Assembly: GCA_951802425.1 (NCBI GenBank)
Contig: OX637797.1
Coordinates: forward strand, 434,001-498,000
DNA: 64,000 bases
From: Clavaria fumosa
Taxonomy: Eukaryota > Basidiomycota > Agaricomycetes > Agaricales > Clavariaceae
Direction: 5' to 3'
Positions 1-9,921 of the stretch are shown here, piece after piece. Numbering within the stretch: position 1 is the stretch's first letter; each line of letters starts with the position of its first letter. A program made the position numbers and the translations under genes. The notes beneath the pieces are model-generated. The model ran no database searches. It had not been told where the DNA came from and was given only the letters and a program-made list of their open reading frames with translations.

Positions 1-3000
1 AAGAAACCATGGAACAAAGGGAAAGACACGGCAAAGGAGGAAACGAGTGAAAAGAAAGACCGCTGCGGATTCTGCCGCAATAGAGGCCATAGTGAGAGTG
101 AGTGCCGGAAACTCAAAGCCGCGCTTGAGAAACGAGATGCAAAGGGACCATCCGCTACAACTGAGACGCCACGGAAAGCCCTCGTCAAGTTCGCACATGC
201 AGACAGCAATGACGACGAGGTTATACGGCTTCTTCTGGCCCACCGACTCGAGAACAATGACTCACTTCGCAACAAGTGGGTTGTCGACTCCGGATGCAGC
301 GCAACGATGACTGAGCATCGTGACTGGTTCACCTCATATGCTACTCTCAATCCAGCAAAACGTGTATGGCTAGGTGATAATCATCACATACTTGCTTTTG
401 GGATAGGACAGGTTTCACTCCGAGTAAATATCGGCAATGGTCAAACATGTGAATCTGTTCTCCAGGATGTCCTCCATGTCCCAGACCTACATGGAAACCT
501 TCTCTCCGTCTCCAGACTCACCCGGCGCAGCTACAGCATCATTTTCAGTCCAGGAGGATGCGAGATTCTCAGTCCCAACAGAGAAGTCATTGCACATGGA
601 CAAGACAAAGAAGGACTATTTATCCTCGATGCCGCACCTGCCCTCACACATGTCTATGTCGCCCACACTCTCTCCGATTCCTCCAACAATCTCCAACCCA
701 TTTCTGCTGGGAAAGCAAAGGTTTCTCAAGCAAATCTGGTCACTTGGCACCGCCGCCTTGCCCATACAAACTATAGTGCCGTGCTGAAGCTGTTCAAGAA
801 AGAGATGGTACAAGGAATGGAGATAGCAGGAGAGCACATCGAACCTAAGACGCCATGTGTTTCGTGCCTTGCTGGCAAACAAACACGGAATGAGATCCCA
901 AAGCATTCAGAAACCACCAATCCACGCGTACTACACCGTGTCTACTCAGACCTATGCGGAAAGATGGCAGTCGCTACTCGACACAATGAGTTATACTTCG
1001 TGGCGTTCACAGAAGCGAAATCCAACCATGTCGTTGTCAAGCTCCTGAAAACGAAGAGCGAGACACTTGGGAAACTCAAGGCCTACATCGAGCGTGCTGA
1101 GGTCATCACCAACCAACGTCTCAACTTCCTTCGCAGCGATGGCGGTGGAGAATATGGGTCTGGAGAACTTGCTAAGTACCTCGAGTCCAAAGGAATCCAC
1201 CATGAAAAGACAAACCCTGATACCCCCCAGGAAAATGGAGTTAGTGAGCGGATGAACCGTACTATCATTGGCCCAGCAGTGTCCATGCTTGTCGACTCAG
1301 GGCTTCCTGAATCATATTGGGGCTATGCTATTCTCTACGCAGCACAAGTCCACAATGTAGTGCCGACTCGAGCAGTGGAAGGAGATTTCACACCAGAAGA
1401 GCTGTTTTCAGGCAACAAGCCCAATGTCGCCCAGTACCGAGTCTTTGGATGCAAGGCCTACGCGCATGTCCCAAAACCCAAACGCCACAAATTCCAGTCA
1501 AAAACGATTGAATGTGTGTTCATAGGATTCGCTGAGAACAAACGCGCGTTCACGCTACTACATCGACCGAGTGGGCGCATCATTGAGTCACGCGATGTAA
1601 CATTTGATGAAGGGCATGGGTCAGTACCTACTCGTACCTGGATTGAAGTGCTAAACCCTGCGGATTGTCCTGAGGATGTTGACGTCGACACGGATGGAAC
1701 AGAGAGCGAGGAAGTGAATGAGGACGAGGCAGAACCCCCCTCCTCACCCCTTGAACCTGTGAAGTCAACAGTGTTATGTCCCCCGGAAGATCCAGCACCA
1801 GAACTGCGGCGATCCACGAGGAACCGCAGGGCCCCCATACCCGATGATGACCCAAGGTATATGCGATCGCCATACCAACTCAGAGAGAGTGATACCAAGC
1901 GAGTGGGCGACGAACATGCAAAGCTTTCAAACCTCGACCAGGACCCTCTCACATACAAAGAGGCCATGTCTCGCACCGATGCTGTCCAGTGGCTCAGTGC
2001 ATGCGAGGACGAGATGCGCTCCCTCCTGAAAATGAAAGTCTTTGAAGTTGTCGAACAGCCACCCAACCGCAAGGTCATCAGTTCAAAATGGGTATTCAAA
2101 ATAAAATATGGATCTGACGGCAAGATCGCAAAATACAAGGCACGGGTAGTTGCGCGTGGATTCACCCAGGTCGAAGGCATTGACTACGATGAGACATTTG
2201 CCCCAGTTGTAAAACTCACCACCTTCCGAACTCTCTTAGCCTTAGCCGCAAACTCGGATCTAGAAATCCATCAACTCGATGTGAAAACGGCATTCCTCCA
2301 TGGGGAGCTCGACGAAGAGATCTACCTCGAGCCCCCACCTGGTTATGATGCAGGCCCGGGCCAAGTCTGGCACCTACTGCGAGCGCTATACGGACTAAAA
2401 CAGGCAAGTCGCACCTGGTACAAAAAGGTCCACGAGGCCTTCACAGACCTCTTGTTCACACGAGCTGAGTCGGATCATGGAGTCTTCTATAAAATTAACG
2501 AAAGGTCAACTACCATTGTCGCTATCTGGGTCGACGACATGCTACTCTTCTGCGATACACCCACCGAGATCCAACCGCTCATCAAAAAGCTGCAGAAGAG
2601 GTTTGATGTTACAGACATAGGCGAAGCACGATGGATCTTGAACATGGAAGTCACAAGGGATCGAGGACGACGCACCATCACGCTATCACAGCACCAATAC
2701 ATCGCAGAGGTCCTCGACCGCTTCGGCATGTCGGATTGTCGTCCGGTCAGCACACCAATGGCACCCGGACTCCATTTATCGAAACTCACCGAGGCCGACA
2801 TCGACCCTAAACCATATCAACGCCTCCTGGGATCATTAATGTACCCAATGCTCGGAACACGACCAGACTTGGCATTCGCAATCGGTGTCTTAAGCCAACA
2901 CGCAGCGAACCCTGGAGAAGATCATTGGAACGCACTCCAGAGGGTACTGCGGTATCTAAAAAAGACTCTAGACATGCGACTCACCTTCACCGGGACAGCA

Positions 3001-3483
3001 GACATGCCCGAGCTGACTGGCTATGTCGATGCCGACTGGGCCAACGACAAGAATGACCGCCGCTCGGTGACAGGCTATATCTTTGTGTTGGGAGGGGCAA
3101 CAATCAGCTGGTGCTCGCAAAAGCAGAGGGTAGTCGCCCAATCCAGTACCGAGGCCGAGTACATTGCCGCCGCATCAGCAACAAACGAGATACTTTGGCT
3201 TCGGCAACTGTTGACGGAACTTGGACACCCACCTAGTCGCCCCACAACACTGTTTACCGACAACCAGGGTTCCATCGCACTCACCTCGAACCCGGTCTTC
3301 CACAAAAGGACCAAACACATTGACGTTCGATATCACCACATGCGATACTCGTTCGAAGCCGGCGCAATGGTTCTTGAGTACATCCCAACAGGAGACCAAG
3401 TAGCGGATGTGCTAACGAAGGCGCTGGCTCGTGAAAAGCATGAGAAGTTTGTGGAGGAGATGGGAATGTCTGCGCCACGTTGA
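1..3483 (+). CDS. Ty1/copia Gag-Pol polyprotein, 5' end cut by window edge
   Basis: The plus frame is open from base 1 to TGA at 3481-3483 (1,160 codons in the window), so Gag begins before the window. Domains in order: a CCHC zinc knuckle at residues 22-35 (C-x2-C-x4-H-x4-C), aspartic protease with D-S-G at 96-98, the pre-integrase region (WHRRLAH near 250), integrase core with D (SDLCGKM, about 318), D (LRSDGGGEYG, about 380) and E (NGVSERMNR, about 418), reverse transcriptase (about 675-930) with WVDDML in place of YVDDML, and RNase H (DADW near 1010; SSTEAEY). This order, integrase before RT, defines copia. There is not one internal stop or frameshift, unlike every other element here, so this copy is young or recently active. 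An ATG at 307 would leave out knuckle and protease and is not the true start. Confidence 0.95.
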   Translation, partial: KKPWNKGKDTAKEETSEKKDRCGFCRNRGHSESECRKLKAALEKRDAKGPSATTETPRKALVKFAHADSNDDEVIRLLLAHRLENNDSLRNKWVVDSGCSATMTEHRDWFTSYATLNPAKRVWLGDNHHILAFGIGQVSLRVNIGNGQTCESVLQDVLHVPDLHGNLLSVSRLTRRSYSIIFSPGGCEILSPNREVIAHGQDKEGLFILDAAPALTHVYVAHTLSDSSNNLQPISAGKAKVSQANLVTWHRRLAHTNYSAVLKLFKKEMVQGMEIAGEHIEPKTPCVSCLAGKQTRNEIPKHSETTNPRVLHRVYSDLCGKMAVATRHNELYFVAFTEAKSNHVVVKLLKTKSETLGKLKAYIERAEVITNQRLNFLRSDGGGEYGSGELAKYLESKGIHHEKTNPDTPQENGVSERMNRTIIGPAVSMLVDSGLPESYWGYAILYAAQVHNVVPTRAVEGDFTPEELFSGNKPNVAQYRVFGCKAYAHVPKPKRHKFQSKTIECVFIGFAENKRAFTLLHRPSGRIIESRDVTFDEGHGSVPTRTWIEVLNPADCPEDVDVDTDGTESEEVNEDEAEPPSSPLEPVKSTVLCPPEDPAPELRRSTRNRRAPIPDDDPRYMRSPYQLRESDTKRVGDEHAKLSNLDQDPLTYKEAMSRTDAVQWLSACEDEMRSLLKMKVFEVVEQPPNRKVISSKWVFKIKYGSDGKIAKYKARVVARGFTQVEGIDYDETFAPVVKLTTFRTLLALAANSDLEIHQLDVKTAFLHGELDEEIYLEPPPGYDAGPGQVWHLLRALYGLKQASRTWYKKVHEAFTDLLFTRAESDHGVFYKINERSTTIVAIWVDDMLLFCDTPTEIQPLIKKLQKRFDVTDIGEARWILNMEVTRDRGRRTITLSQHQYIAEVLDRFGMSDCRPVSTPMAPGLHLSKLTEADIDPKPYQRLLGSLMYPMLGTRPDLAFAIGVLSQHAANPGEDHWNALQRVLRYLKKTLDMRLTFTGTADMPELTGYVDADWANDKNDRRSVTGYIFVLGGATISWCSQKQRVVAQSSTEAEYIAAASATNEILWLRQLLTELGHPPSRPTTLFTDNQGSIALTSNPVFHKRTKHIDVRYHHMRYSFEAGAMVLEYIPTGDQVADVLTKALAREKHEKFVEEMGMSAPR

Positions 3484-3490
3484 GTGGGCG

Positions 3491-3780
3491 TGTTGGAAGT
3501 AGGCCGGGTGGTGCAGACACAGTACAACGCGGCACAGACGCTTAGGTAATCACAGACTAAAACAACGGACTCGTAGATACAAACACCTCAGCTTCGTTTA
3601 CTCGAGCTGAGGTCAGTACTTTCATTACTTTACATTCCCTTAAGTTTACTCATACCTACCCAGGGAGTCCTAACGGTCTTTACAGGTAGCGTACAACAAT
3701 AGTAGCTTCGTTTACTCGAGCTGAGGGAGTCCTAACGGTCTTTACAGTCGTTCTTGCCCTAACCCACTCCACTCACTACA
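3491..3780 (+). repeat. 3' LTR of the copia element
   Basis: The segment starts TGTTGGAAGT eight bases after the pol stop and most likely ends ...CACTACA, giving TG...CA ends. The right end is inferred, because the matching 5' LTR is outside the window. Inside are two short direct-repeat modules, each present twice: one at 3590-3612 and 3704-3726 (CTTCGTTTACTCGAGCTGAG), and one at 3663-3685 and 3725-3747 (GGGAGTCCTAACGGTCTTTA). Confidence 0.7.
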
Positions 3781-3945
3781 ACTTTTACTAAATAAGGTAA
3801 TGGTTCACCCAAATTTGGGCTTCTGAACTGAAATTTTGGTTTGGTTCACCCACTTGGCTGAACCTGAACCTCATTTTCAGTCCAGTCCAGTCCAGTTCAG
3901 GTTTGAACCAAAGTTCAGAACCAAACTGTGGCATCCCTATATAAG
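3781..3945. mobile_element. Truncated hAT-like MITE fragment
   Basis: The stretch is made of short inverted GGTTCA/TGAACC blocks. Read on the minus strand it begins TAGGGATGCCACAGT, which matches the right terminus of the MITE at 4021-4789. No matching left terminus is visible before the copia LTR, so it is a one-ended fragment. It sits inside what looks like a gypsy LTR (next feature). Confidence 0.45.
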
Positions 3946-4020
3946 CCATCCTGACATAACCCCCCCCCCCTTTAAGGCAGGGCATCCTGACCTGCTAGGT
4001 TTGCCTTGTAGTGTAGTGAG
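3946..4020 (-). repeat. Gypsy 3' remnant: LTR start, polypurine tract and pol tail
   Basis: On the minus strand this reads a pol C-terminal tail, a G-rich polypurine tract of ten Gs, then TGTCAGGATGGCTTATA. It corresponds closely to 5295-5360, the same junction in the neighbouring gypsy copy. It is a remnant of an internally deleted element of that family. Confidence 0.6.
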
Positions 4021-4789
4021 TAGAGATGCTGTGGTCCAGTTCAGGGTTCACACTATTCCCCATTTCCCTGAACTGCTTTGAACTGGTTCAGAACCAGAAC
4101 CAGCCAAGTATTTTCCCAATTTGTACAGTACACCATACATGCACCAGCTGTGTATCAGCACTGCATATTGTGTCTCAGTGCCACACAGACTCCTTCAACC
4201 CCAACAGGAGCATTGTGTTTCAGGGCAGGAAACATGTTACAACTGCATGATGATGGTGAGTGAGCATGCTGACCCCTTTGACCCCAACAGGAATGTTGTC
4301 TCAGTGCTGTGTATTGTATCCTAGTGCATGCTGCACACACATTCCAAACTCACAAGGCATCCAGTGTCATGCCATGCAGTATCCAACACTATCCAGGATG
4401 GCATGAGATTACATACCTATCCAGGGATCTGCAACAGCATTGGAGCATGCATTCTCGAGTGGTGGGTTGACAGGGACAGCCCTGCACAACTGCTTGAATG
4501 TCTGCCTCTTTGAGGCCCTCCAACTGCTGAAGAGTGCATACCAAAATGGCACTGTGAGTTTGGCTGCCCCTGCTTCTTGATCACTGTTGCTTGAGTGTCT
4601 GTGTACTTGTAACTATGTGTCTACTGCCAATGATGTGGTTCAAGTTCTGAACCTGCTCAGGACCTGAGGTTCAGTCCCTAAGTGGTCCCATTTGTGGTTC
4701 ATATTTTTCAAGGAACTGGACCTTAGGTCCAGTTCCAGGTTCAGAAAATTCTTGAAAAGACCAGACTAAACTGGACTGTGGCATCCCTA
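4021..4789. mobile_element. hAT-like MITE, 769 bp
   Basis: The left end reads TAGAGATGCTGTGGTCCAGT. The right end, read on the minus strand, is TAGGGATGCCACAGTCCAGT, so the termini are imperfect inverted repeats differing mostly by transitions. The flanking octamers are GTAGTGAG (left) and GTAGCAAG (right): an 8-bp target duplication with two transitions, the size expected for hAT transposases. The interior has no protein-coding similarity and is rich in GGTTCA/TGAACC. It interrupts gypsy remnants on both sides. Confidence 0.65.
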
Positions 4790-5019
4790 GTAGCAAGGCA
4801 TTGAGCTGGGAAGACTTGGACACTTATCTGTTCCTTCCCAGTGATCCGGTTGTCTAGACAGGGCATCTGCTTTCATGTTTGTTTTTCCAGGTTTATACTT
4901 CACTTCAAAATTGAAACATTGTAGCTTAGAGTGCCACCACATCTGTCTTGGGTTTAGTTTCTGGCTTTTCAGAAAGTATTGAAGGTTGGCATGATCTGTA
5001 TGGATTTCACAGGGGTCTT
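4790..5019 (-). pseudogene. Gypsy RNase H fragment
   Basis: The minus-strand translation is open and gives the end of a Ty3/gypsy RNase H domain, with TDHANLQYF and then NMKADALSRQPD, the usual DALSR ending. It matches the equivalent place in the larger Gypsy1 copy (about 7860-8030). Reverse transcriptase and integrase are missing on either side. It is a small piece of a deleted element, bounded on the left by the MITE and on the right by an LTR. Confidence 0.75.
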
Positions 5020-5312
5020 TGTATCAGACTGGGTCTCACACAACTTAAGGGTAAGGTCATGATGACAATACTAAGATAAGGGGAAAAGAGTACAAAAAAG
5101 GAAAAGTGAAGGTACTTATAGCAAACACTTCAGCACTTGCTGGCATTCCCATGCTCGGACCCTCAGATCACGTGATGCGCCCAGGCCTCAGGTCATGTGA
5201 TCTTATGATTATGTAATCCCACCCCCAGCCACAGGTCATGTGACCTTCCAACAACCCTCCCCAGTTTCTCCACAACTCCTTTTTGGGATGGCTTATGTAA
5301 GCAATCCTAACA
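5020..5312 (-). repeat. Gypsy1-family LTR (3' LTR of the chromodomain copy)
   Basis: On the minus strand it starts TGTTAGGATTGCTTACATAA and ends CTGATACA. Directly before it lies a polypurine tract (AAGAGGGGGGTGA) following the pol stop, so this is a 3' LTR. It contains three palindromic E-box-like sites (GGTCACATGACC, GATCACATGACC, ATCACGTGATC). It is clearly homologous to the LTR at 27381-27669 that follows a copia gene. Confidence 0.75.
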
Positions 5313-5323
5313 TCACCCCCCTC

Positions 5324-6070
5324 TTAAGGCTGGGTGTCCTGACCAGCTAGCTTGGCTTTGTCGGGGTGGGCAAGGAAGAAGTCCCAGAGCAGCAATGTTA
5401 TGTTAGTGAGGTTCCTACAGGGCTCCCAGGTGTTCTCCTCTACAGGGTATCCCAACCACTTCACCAGGTACTTCACCCTGTGTCCCACCTTCTTGACATC
5501 AAGGATTTCCTCCACATCATACTCCAGGTGGTCATCAGCAATTGTAGGGGGTGGAGGGGGAGGCAGGTTCTGAGAAGGGAAGGAAGGGGGGTGGTATGGT
5601 GTCAACAACAGTTCATTGAAGACTCGGCAGATGTGCCAGGCCCGAGGGAGCTTGAGGCAATACCCAGCAGGTCCCACCTTCTCCTCAACTGCGAAGGGGC
5701 CTGCTTGCTTGTTGTTGAGCTTTTTAGAGGGCCAGTCCATCTTCAAGTTCCTAGTGTCCAGCCAGACCAGATCTCCCTCAGACTACTCCCAACTCAGGCA
5801 CTTCCCCTTATTGTAGCTCTTCTTCATTGCTGCTGCTGCTTTCTCCATCACCTCCTTGGCTGCTCTTTGGGACTCTGTGAGCTTTGCCATCCACTTGTCT
5901 GCCACTGGGTTTACCTCTGAAGGTGGACAGAGTCCCCCATTCCAAGGGTGTTGGCCATAGTCGAGGAAGAAGGGTGTCTGCCCTGTTGCTGAGTGCTTGC
6001 TGTTGTTAAGGGCAAATTCTGCTGTTGACAACCACTCAGCCCAGTTGTCCTGGAGGTAATCCATGTAGGC
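5324..6070 (-). pseudogene. Gypsy integrase C-terminus with chromodomain (copy A)
   Basis: The minus-strand pieces are the end of the integrase core (NWAEWLSTAEFALNN, with FFLDYGQHPWNGG) and, past a frame break near 5750-5783, an SH3-like tail and a chromodomain (EYDVEEILDVKK, then YLVKWLGYPVEENTWEP). Chromodomains on integrase mark the chromovirus branch of Ty3/gypsy and steer integration to particular chromatin. The sequence stops matching at about 6070, so the rest of this copy is gone. The same integrase segment occurs again at about 6890-7130, showing that two different copies abut here. Confidence 0.85.
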
Positions 6071-6885
6071 CCAGTGTCACACTAGAAGCAAGTTAGTGAA
6101 CAGAAGAAGACAAATAGAAGGCCACTTACTCATCTGATGGACAGTGCATACAGGCAGTGTCCTAGGTTTGGTAGGATCCTCCATCACTTGCCACATTCAA
6201 TTACAGATCATAATGGCTCAATTTTATGTCCAAATTTGCCATCTAAACTAACCATTTTTTAGTCTATTCAAATGCATATCAGGTTCTAGGCAGTGCTTGC
6301 TGCATGGTATTCAAAAGGTCCATCCTTTTCTAAAGAATATCATCTTGCAACATTCCTGATTCAGTTGACAGACCACATTTCATCCTAAGTTCACAGTGGC
6401 TCTATTGCATGTTTGGAGGTTGAGTTTGCTCCAACCTATTGGAAGCCTATTATAAGGCATATTGGTTTTGATTTCACCCTGCTGTATTAAGTTGTAAGGT
6501 CTCATTTAACACTAATGCAGTCTCAGATGATGATGACCTTGTAATTTATGTTCCTATCAAATAGCATATCTGATCTCTTGCTTCATAAACTCTATATATG
6601 CTTCATCCCCAGCCTCTTTGATATTATTTGTCATGTAAGGAGAGAAGTGTTTTGAATAGGGTGCTTCAGGCCCTCTTCACTGGTTCCTAAAATGTTCATT
6701 GGCTAGCTCTTTTGAAAGGGCATCATTAGTACCATGAGATCTGTGTATGTATAACATGACTTTGGTATATCGAGTTGATCGGCCGAGCCTATACGACTAT
6801 ATCTCAGCCGACAATTGGCTGGGCCTATAAAAAGGGCATCAGTCAAAATTGGCTAGGCCTTTTGGATAGGGGGTGGGTGTGCTGA
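6071..6885. other. 815 bp between two gypsy copies, unclassified
   Basis: This is AT-rich sequence with no coding similarity that I can recognise, bounded by the two integrase copies that each end abruptly at it. Near its right end a short motif (AATTGGCTRGGCCT) occurs twice. It could be an inserted non-coding element or filler from a recombination. I see no convincing terminal repeats. Confidence 0.4.
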
Positions 6886-7829
6886 AGGGGGTGAGCCTCC
6901 TTAGCAGCCTGTTGCAACTCTTCCAGCATAGCCATCCACTCATCCATGGCTGGGTTCACTTCTGTCTGGGGATGGATTCCTCCATTCCAGGGGTGCTGTC
7001 CATAGTCCAGGAAGAAAGGAGTGTAGCCAGTCGCAGAGTGCTCTCGATTATTCAGTGTGAACTCTGCAGTGCTTAGCCACTCAGCCCAATCATCTTGGAG
7101 ATGGTCCACATATCCCTGTAGGTAGGTCTTGATCTCCTGGTTTACTTGTTCTGTCTGTCTGTCAGTTTGGGGATGGAAAGCAGTGCTTGGGTTTGCCTTT
7201 ATTCCAACCATACAGTAGAATTCCTTCATGAACCGCAAGATGAATTGCAGCCCATGATCGCTAACAATTTTCTGAGGAACACCATGGTTTCGGAACACTC
7301 AGTCATGCAAGATTCTAGCTGCTCCTAGGCTTGTGAGGTTGAATCCAATTGCTTCAATGAGCATGCGTTTGGTGAATTTGTCAATGATGACAAGAATAGA
7401 ATCAAACCCACAGGACTGTGGCCCTACTATGTCTCCCAGCTGATTGTCCACCATGGACCATTCGGCACAGGATGAGGGTACAGGGGTGGCACACTTAGTA
7501 CAGTCAGGTTTGGTTCTTTGGCAGCCCTCACATCCAGCCACATAATGTTCTACATCCTTCACCATTTCAGGCCACCAGTAGGACTTGAGTACTGCCACTT
7601 TCATTTTCTTAGCCCTGGGGTGTCCTGCAGTGAGGAGGTCATGTTCGTAGTTGAGTACTGCCTTGCGCACAGCAAGGGGTATCCACACAATGCTGTCCTT
7701 CCACCATAGTCCAAAGTGGTCTGTCATCCAGCTGTCATCAAGCTCCTCTGGTTTTGTGATGTGTTCTGCACTGTTTTTCTGGAGCAGTGTCTCCATTTCA
7801 GAGGTGAAGCTGGTGCGGGTGTCAACCAC
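6886..7829 (-). pseudogene. Gypsy1 integrase, decayed
   Basis: Read on the minus strand: an HHCC zinc-binding part (GHPRAKKMK, then CEGCQRTK) and the catalytic core, with LGDIVGP for the first acidic residue, IVSDHGLQF for the second and QTEQVNQEI for the glutamate. An in-frame TGA near 7299 falls where relatives carry arginine before the VFRNHG block. After about 6885 the protein no longer matches copy A, so the C-terminus and chromodomain are lost. Confidence 0.85.
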
Positions 7830-9130
7830 AGAAGGGAATATCTGGACTGCATCCTCCTCTGCAGCATCTCCATAGTCCGGCCTCCAGGATAAGGTATCAG
7901 CCTTTGTATTGCTTCTGCCAGTTCGATACTTAATCTTGAAGTTGAAGCTCTGGAGTTCCCCATACCAACATATCTGTCAGGGCTTCAGCTTCTGTGGTTT
8001 TCTGAAATACTGGAGATTAGCATGATCAGTCCAGATTTCAAAGATTTCTTCTGCCCCTATGAGATATGCTCTCCACTCTCTGAGCACTTGGATGACTGCG
8101 AGGAATTCCTTGTCATAGACATTGTAGTTTCTCTCAGCAGTGGTGAGGGCTTGGGAGATGTAGTCAACTGGCCTCCAGGTGCCATCAGTCTGTAGCTGGG
8201 AGAGAACTCCACCAGTGGCAAGGTTGCTTGTGTCTGTTTCTACCTTCCATTTACCTGAGTCCTGGGTAGAGCGAGGACTGGGGCTGAAACAAGCACCCTT
8301 TTCAGGTCCAGGAACACCACTACTTGTTCTGTTTGCCAGCTCCATGGAATGTTGCTGGTGAGTCTGAACAGGGGTTTGGCACGTGTGGACAGGTTAGGGA
8401 TGAAGCACCATAGGTGGTTGACCATACCCAGGAATTGCTGGAGCTCCTTAACGTTCCGGGGGTGTGGCCAGTTTTGTATAGTGTCTGCCTTGGCCAGGTC
8501 ATGTTCAAGCCAGTTATGTGACAGCCTGAGTCTGAGGTAGAAGACCTCAGCCTTGTCAAACTCGCACTTGCTCAACCATAGGCACAGCCCATTGTTGCAA
8601 AACCTCTGTAGCACTCAGTCCATCCAGTAGCAATGTGTCGTGAGGTTGTTGGCGAATATAATGATGTCATTGATGTATGCGAGCACATGTCCCCCAGTGA
8701 TCTCCTCTCTCAAGATGTGGTTCATAAACCTTTGGAAAGTCATGGGGGCATTCTGAAGCCCAAACCACATCACCATGGGTTCAAATAGTCCCCATGAGGT
8801 TAAGAAGGCACATTGCTCCTGGTGTCCCTCCCACAATCTCATCGATGGGAACCCACCCTTCACATCAATATTAGAGAAGATCTTCGCTCCATCTAGTTTG
8901 TCCACACAATCTTGAATATGCAGGAGCGGGAACTTGTCTTTGATTAGGTATGAGTTGAGTCTCAAGTAGTTGATGATGGGACAGAGCTTGTCTTTCTCTT
9001 GTTTGAAGAAGAACAGGCTGGCATAGGGAGACTTGGAGGGTCTTATTCTCCCTGACACTAGCTGTTCATCTATCCATTGATTCATTTCGGCTGTCTCCTC
9101 CCTAGTCAGTGAGTAGAGCTTGGAGGACAA
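7830..9130 (-). pseudogene. Gypsy1 reverse transcriptase-RNase H, decayed
   Basis: The reverse transcriptase lies at about 8350-9130 (RPSKSPYASLFFF, INYLRLNSYLIKDKFPLL, then the active site). The catalytic motif reads YINDI where active enzymes have YxDD: one aspartate is asparagine (GAT to AAT), which should abolish activity. RNase H follows at about 7870-8260 (YNVYDKEFLAV, WTDHANLQYF). Frame breaks separate the blocks. In-frame TGA codons near 7977 and 8615 fall at probable arginine positions. Confidence 0.85.
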
Positions 9131-9835
9131 GTGGCCTGGGTCCTCACAGAACTCAATCTTAATGTCGAAGTTGGGTCATGGTTTTGGCAACTCGTCCCAT
9201 TTGGCCTTGCTGAAAACCATTGGGTACAGGGGTGGCCAGTCTGGCATGGTCCCAGCATCCAAAAAGTGATTGTCCATAACTGCTTGTAAGGCATTATCGT
9301 AGTTGCTGCTTTTGGGGTAGTAGTACCTGTTGTTAAACCTATCATGTAGGAAGCAGCTCTGGGGGCAGCGCTTAAAGGATACTTCTCCCTGGGCCCAGTC
9401 AATGTCAGGGTTATGCCTCATTAGCCAATCATGCCCCAAGATGACTTTGTGCGATTTCATGATTCTGAGCAAAAAGTGAATCCATTCCTGGTGATTGCCT
9501 ATCACCAGGATGAGGTCAATTCCATACCTGATGGGGCCATCCTTGTTCAGAGAGCTGTCAATGTTGTAGACCTTAATCGGCATTGGCAGCGGCTCCAGTT
9601 CCAGTCCTAAGTCCTTACACCAGGCAAGGTCCATAAAGCAGTTTGTACACCCTGAGTCTACCAGGACTTTGACACCCCCCCACTGTGCTGTAGTGAGGGT
9701 TTTGAAGTGTGCCAGCAGGGTCAGGTCCCACTTCTGTTCTTTCAGTTTTTCTTCTGAGGCATTGATGGTAGCTTTCAGTGCATCAGCAATTCTGTCCTCG
9801 GTTTTGTTCACACTCCAGGCATGTTTCTGTTGCAA
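9131..9835 (-). pseudogene. Gypsy1 aspartic protease region
   Basis: The minus-strand frame contains VLVDSGCTNCFMD, the D-S-G catalytic triad of a retropepsin, followed by ILGHDWLMRHNPDIDW, the usual second protease signature leading into RT. Just after KWDELPKP an in-frame TGA (about 9176) replaces a residue that is arginine in relatives, and reading then continues into the RT frame. It is part of the same Gag-Pol gene as its neighbours. Confidence 0.85.
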
Positions 9836-9921
9836 GATTGTATATTGGGGTATACTTGCTACAGATCCAGGGGTGGGGGCAGGAACATGGCTCGTACTGT
9901 TACAGAGACATGAGTTCAGAC

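Noticed and set aside
1458..2180. 240-codon minus-strand frame inside copia pol
   Set aside because: It is antisense to RT and integrase codons with clear protein similarity, and its own product has no recognisable domain.
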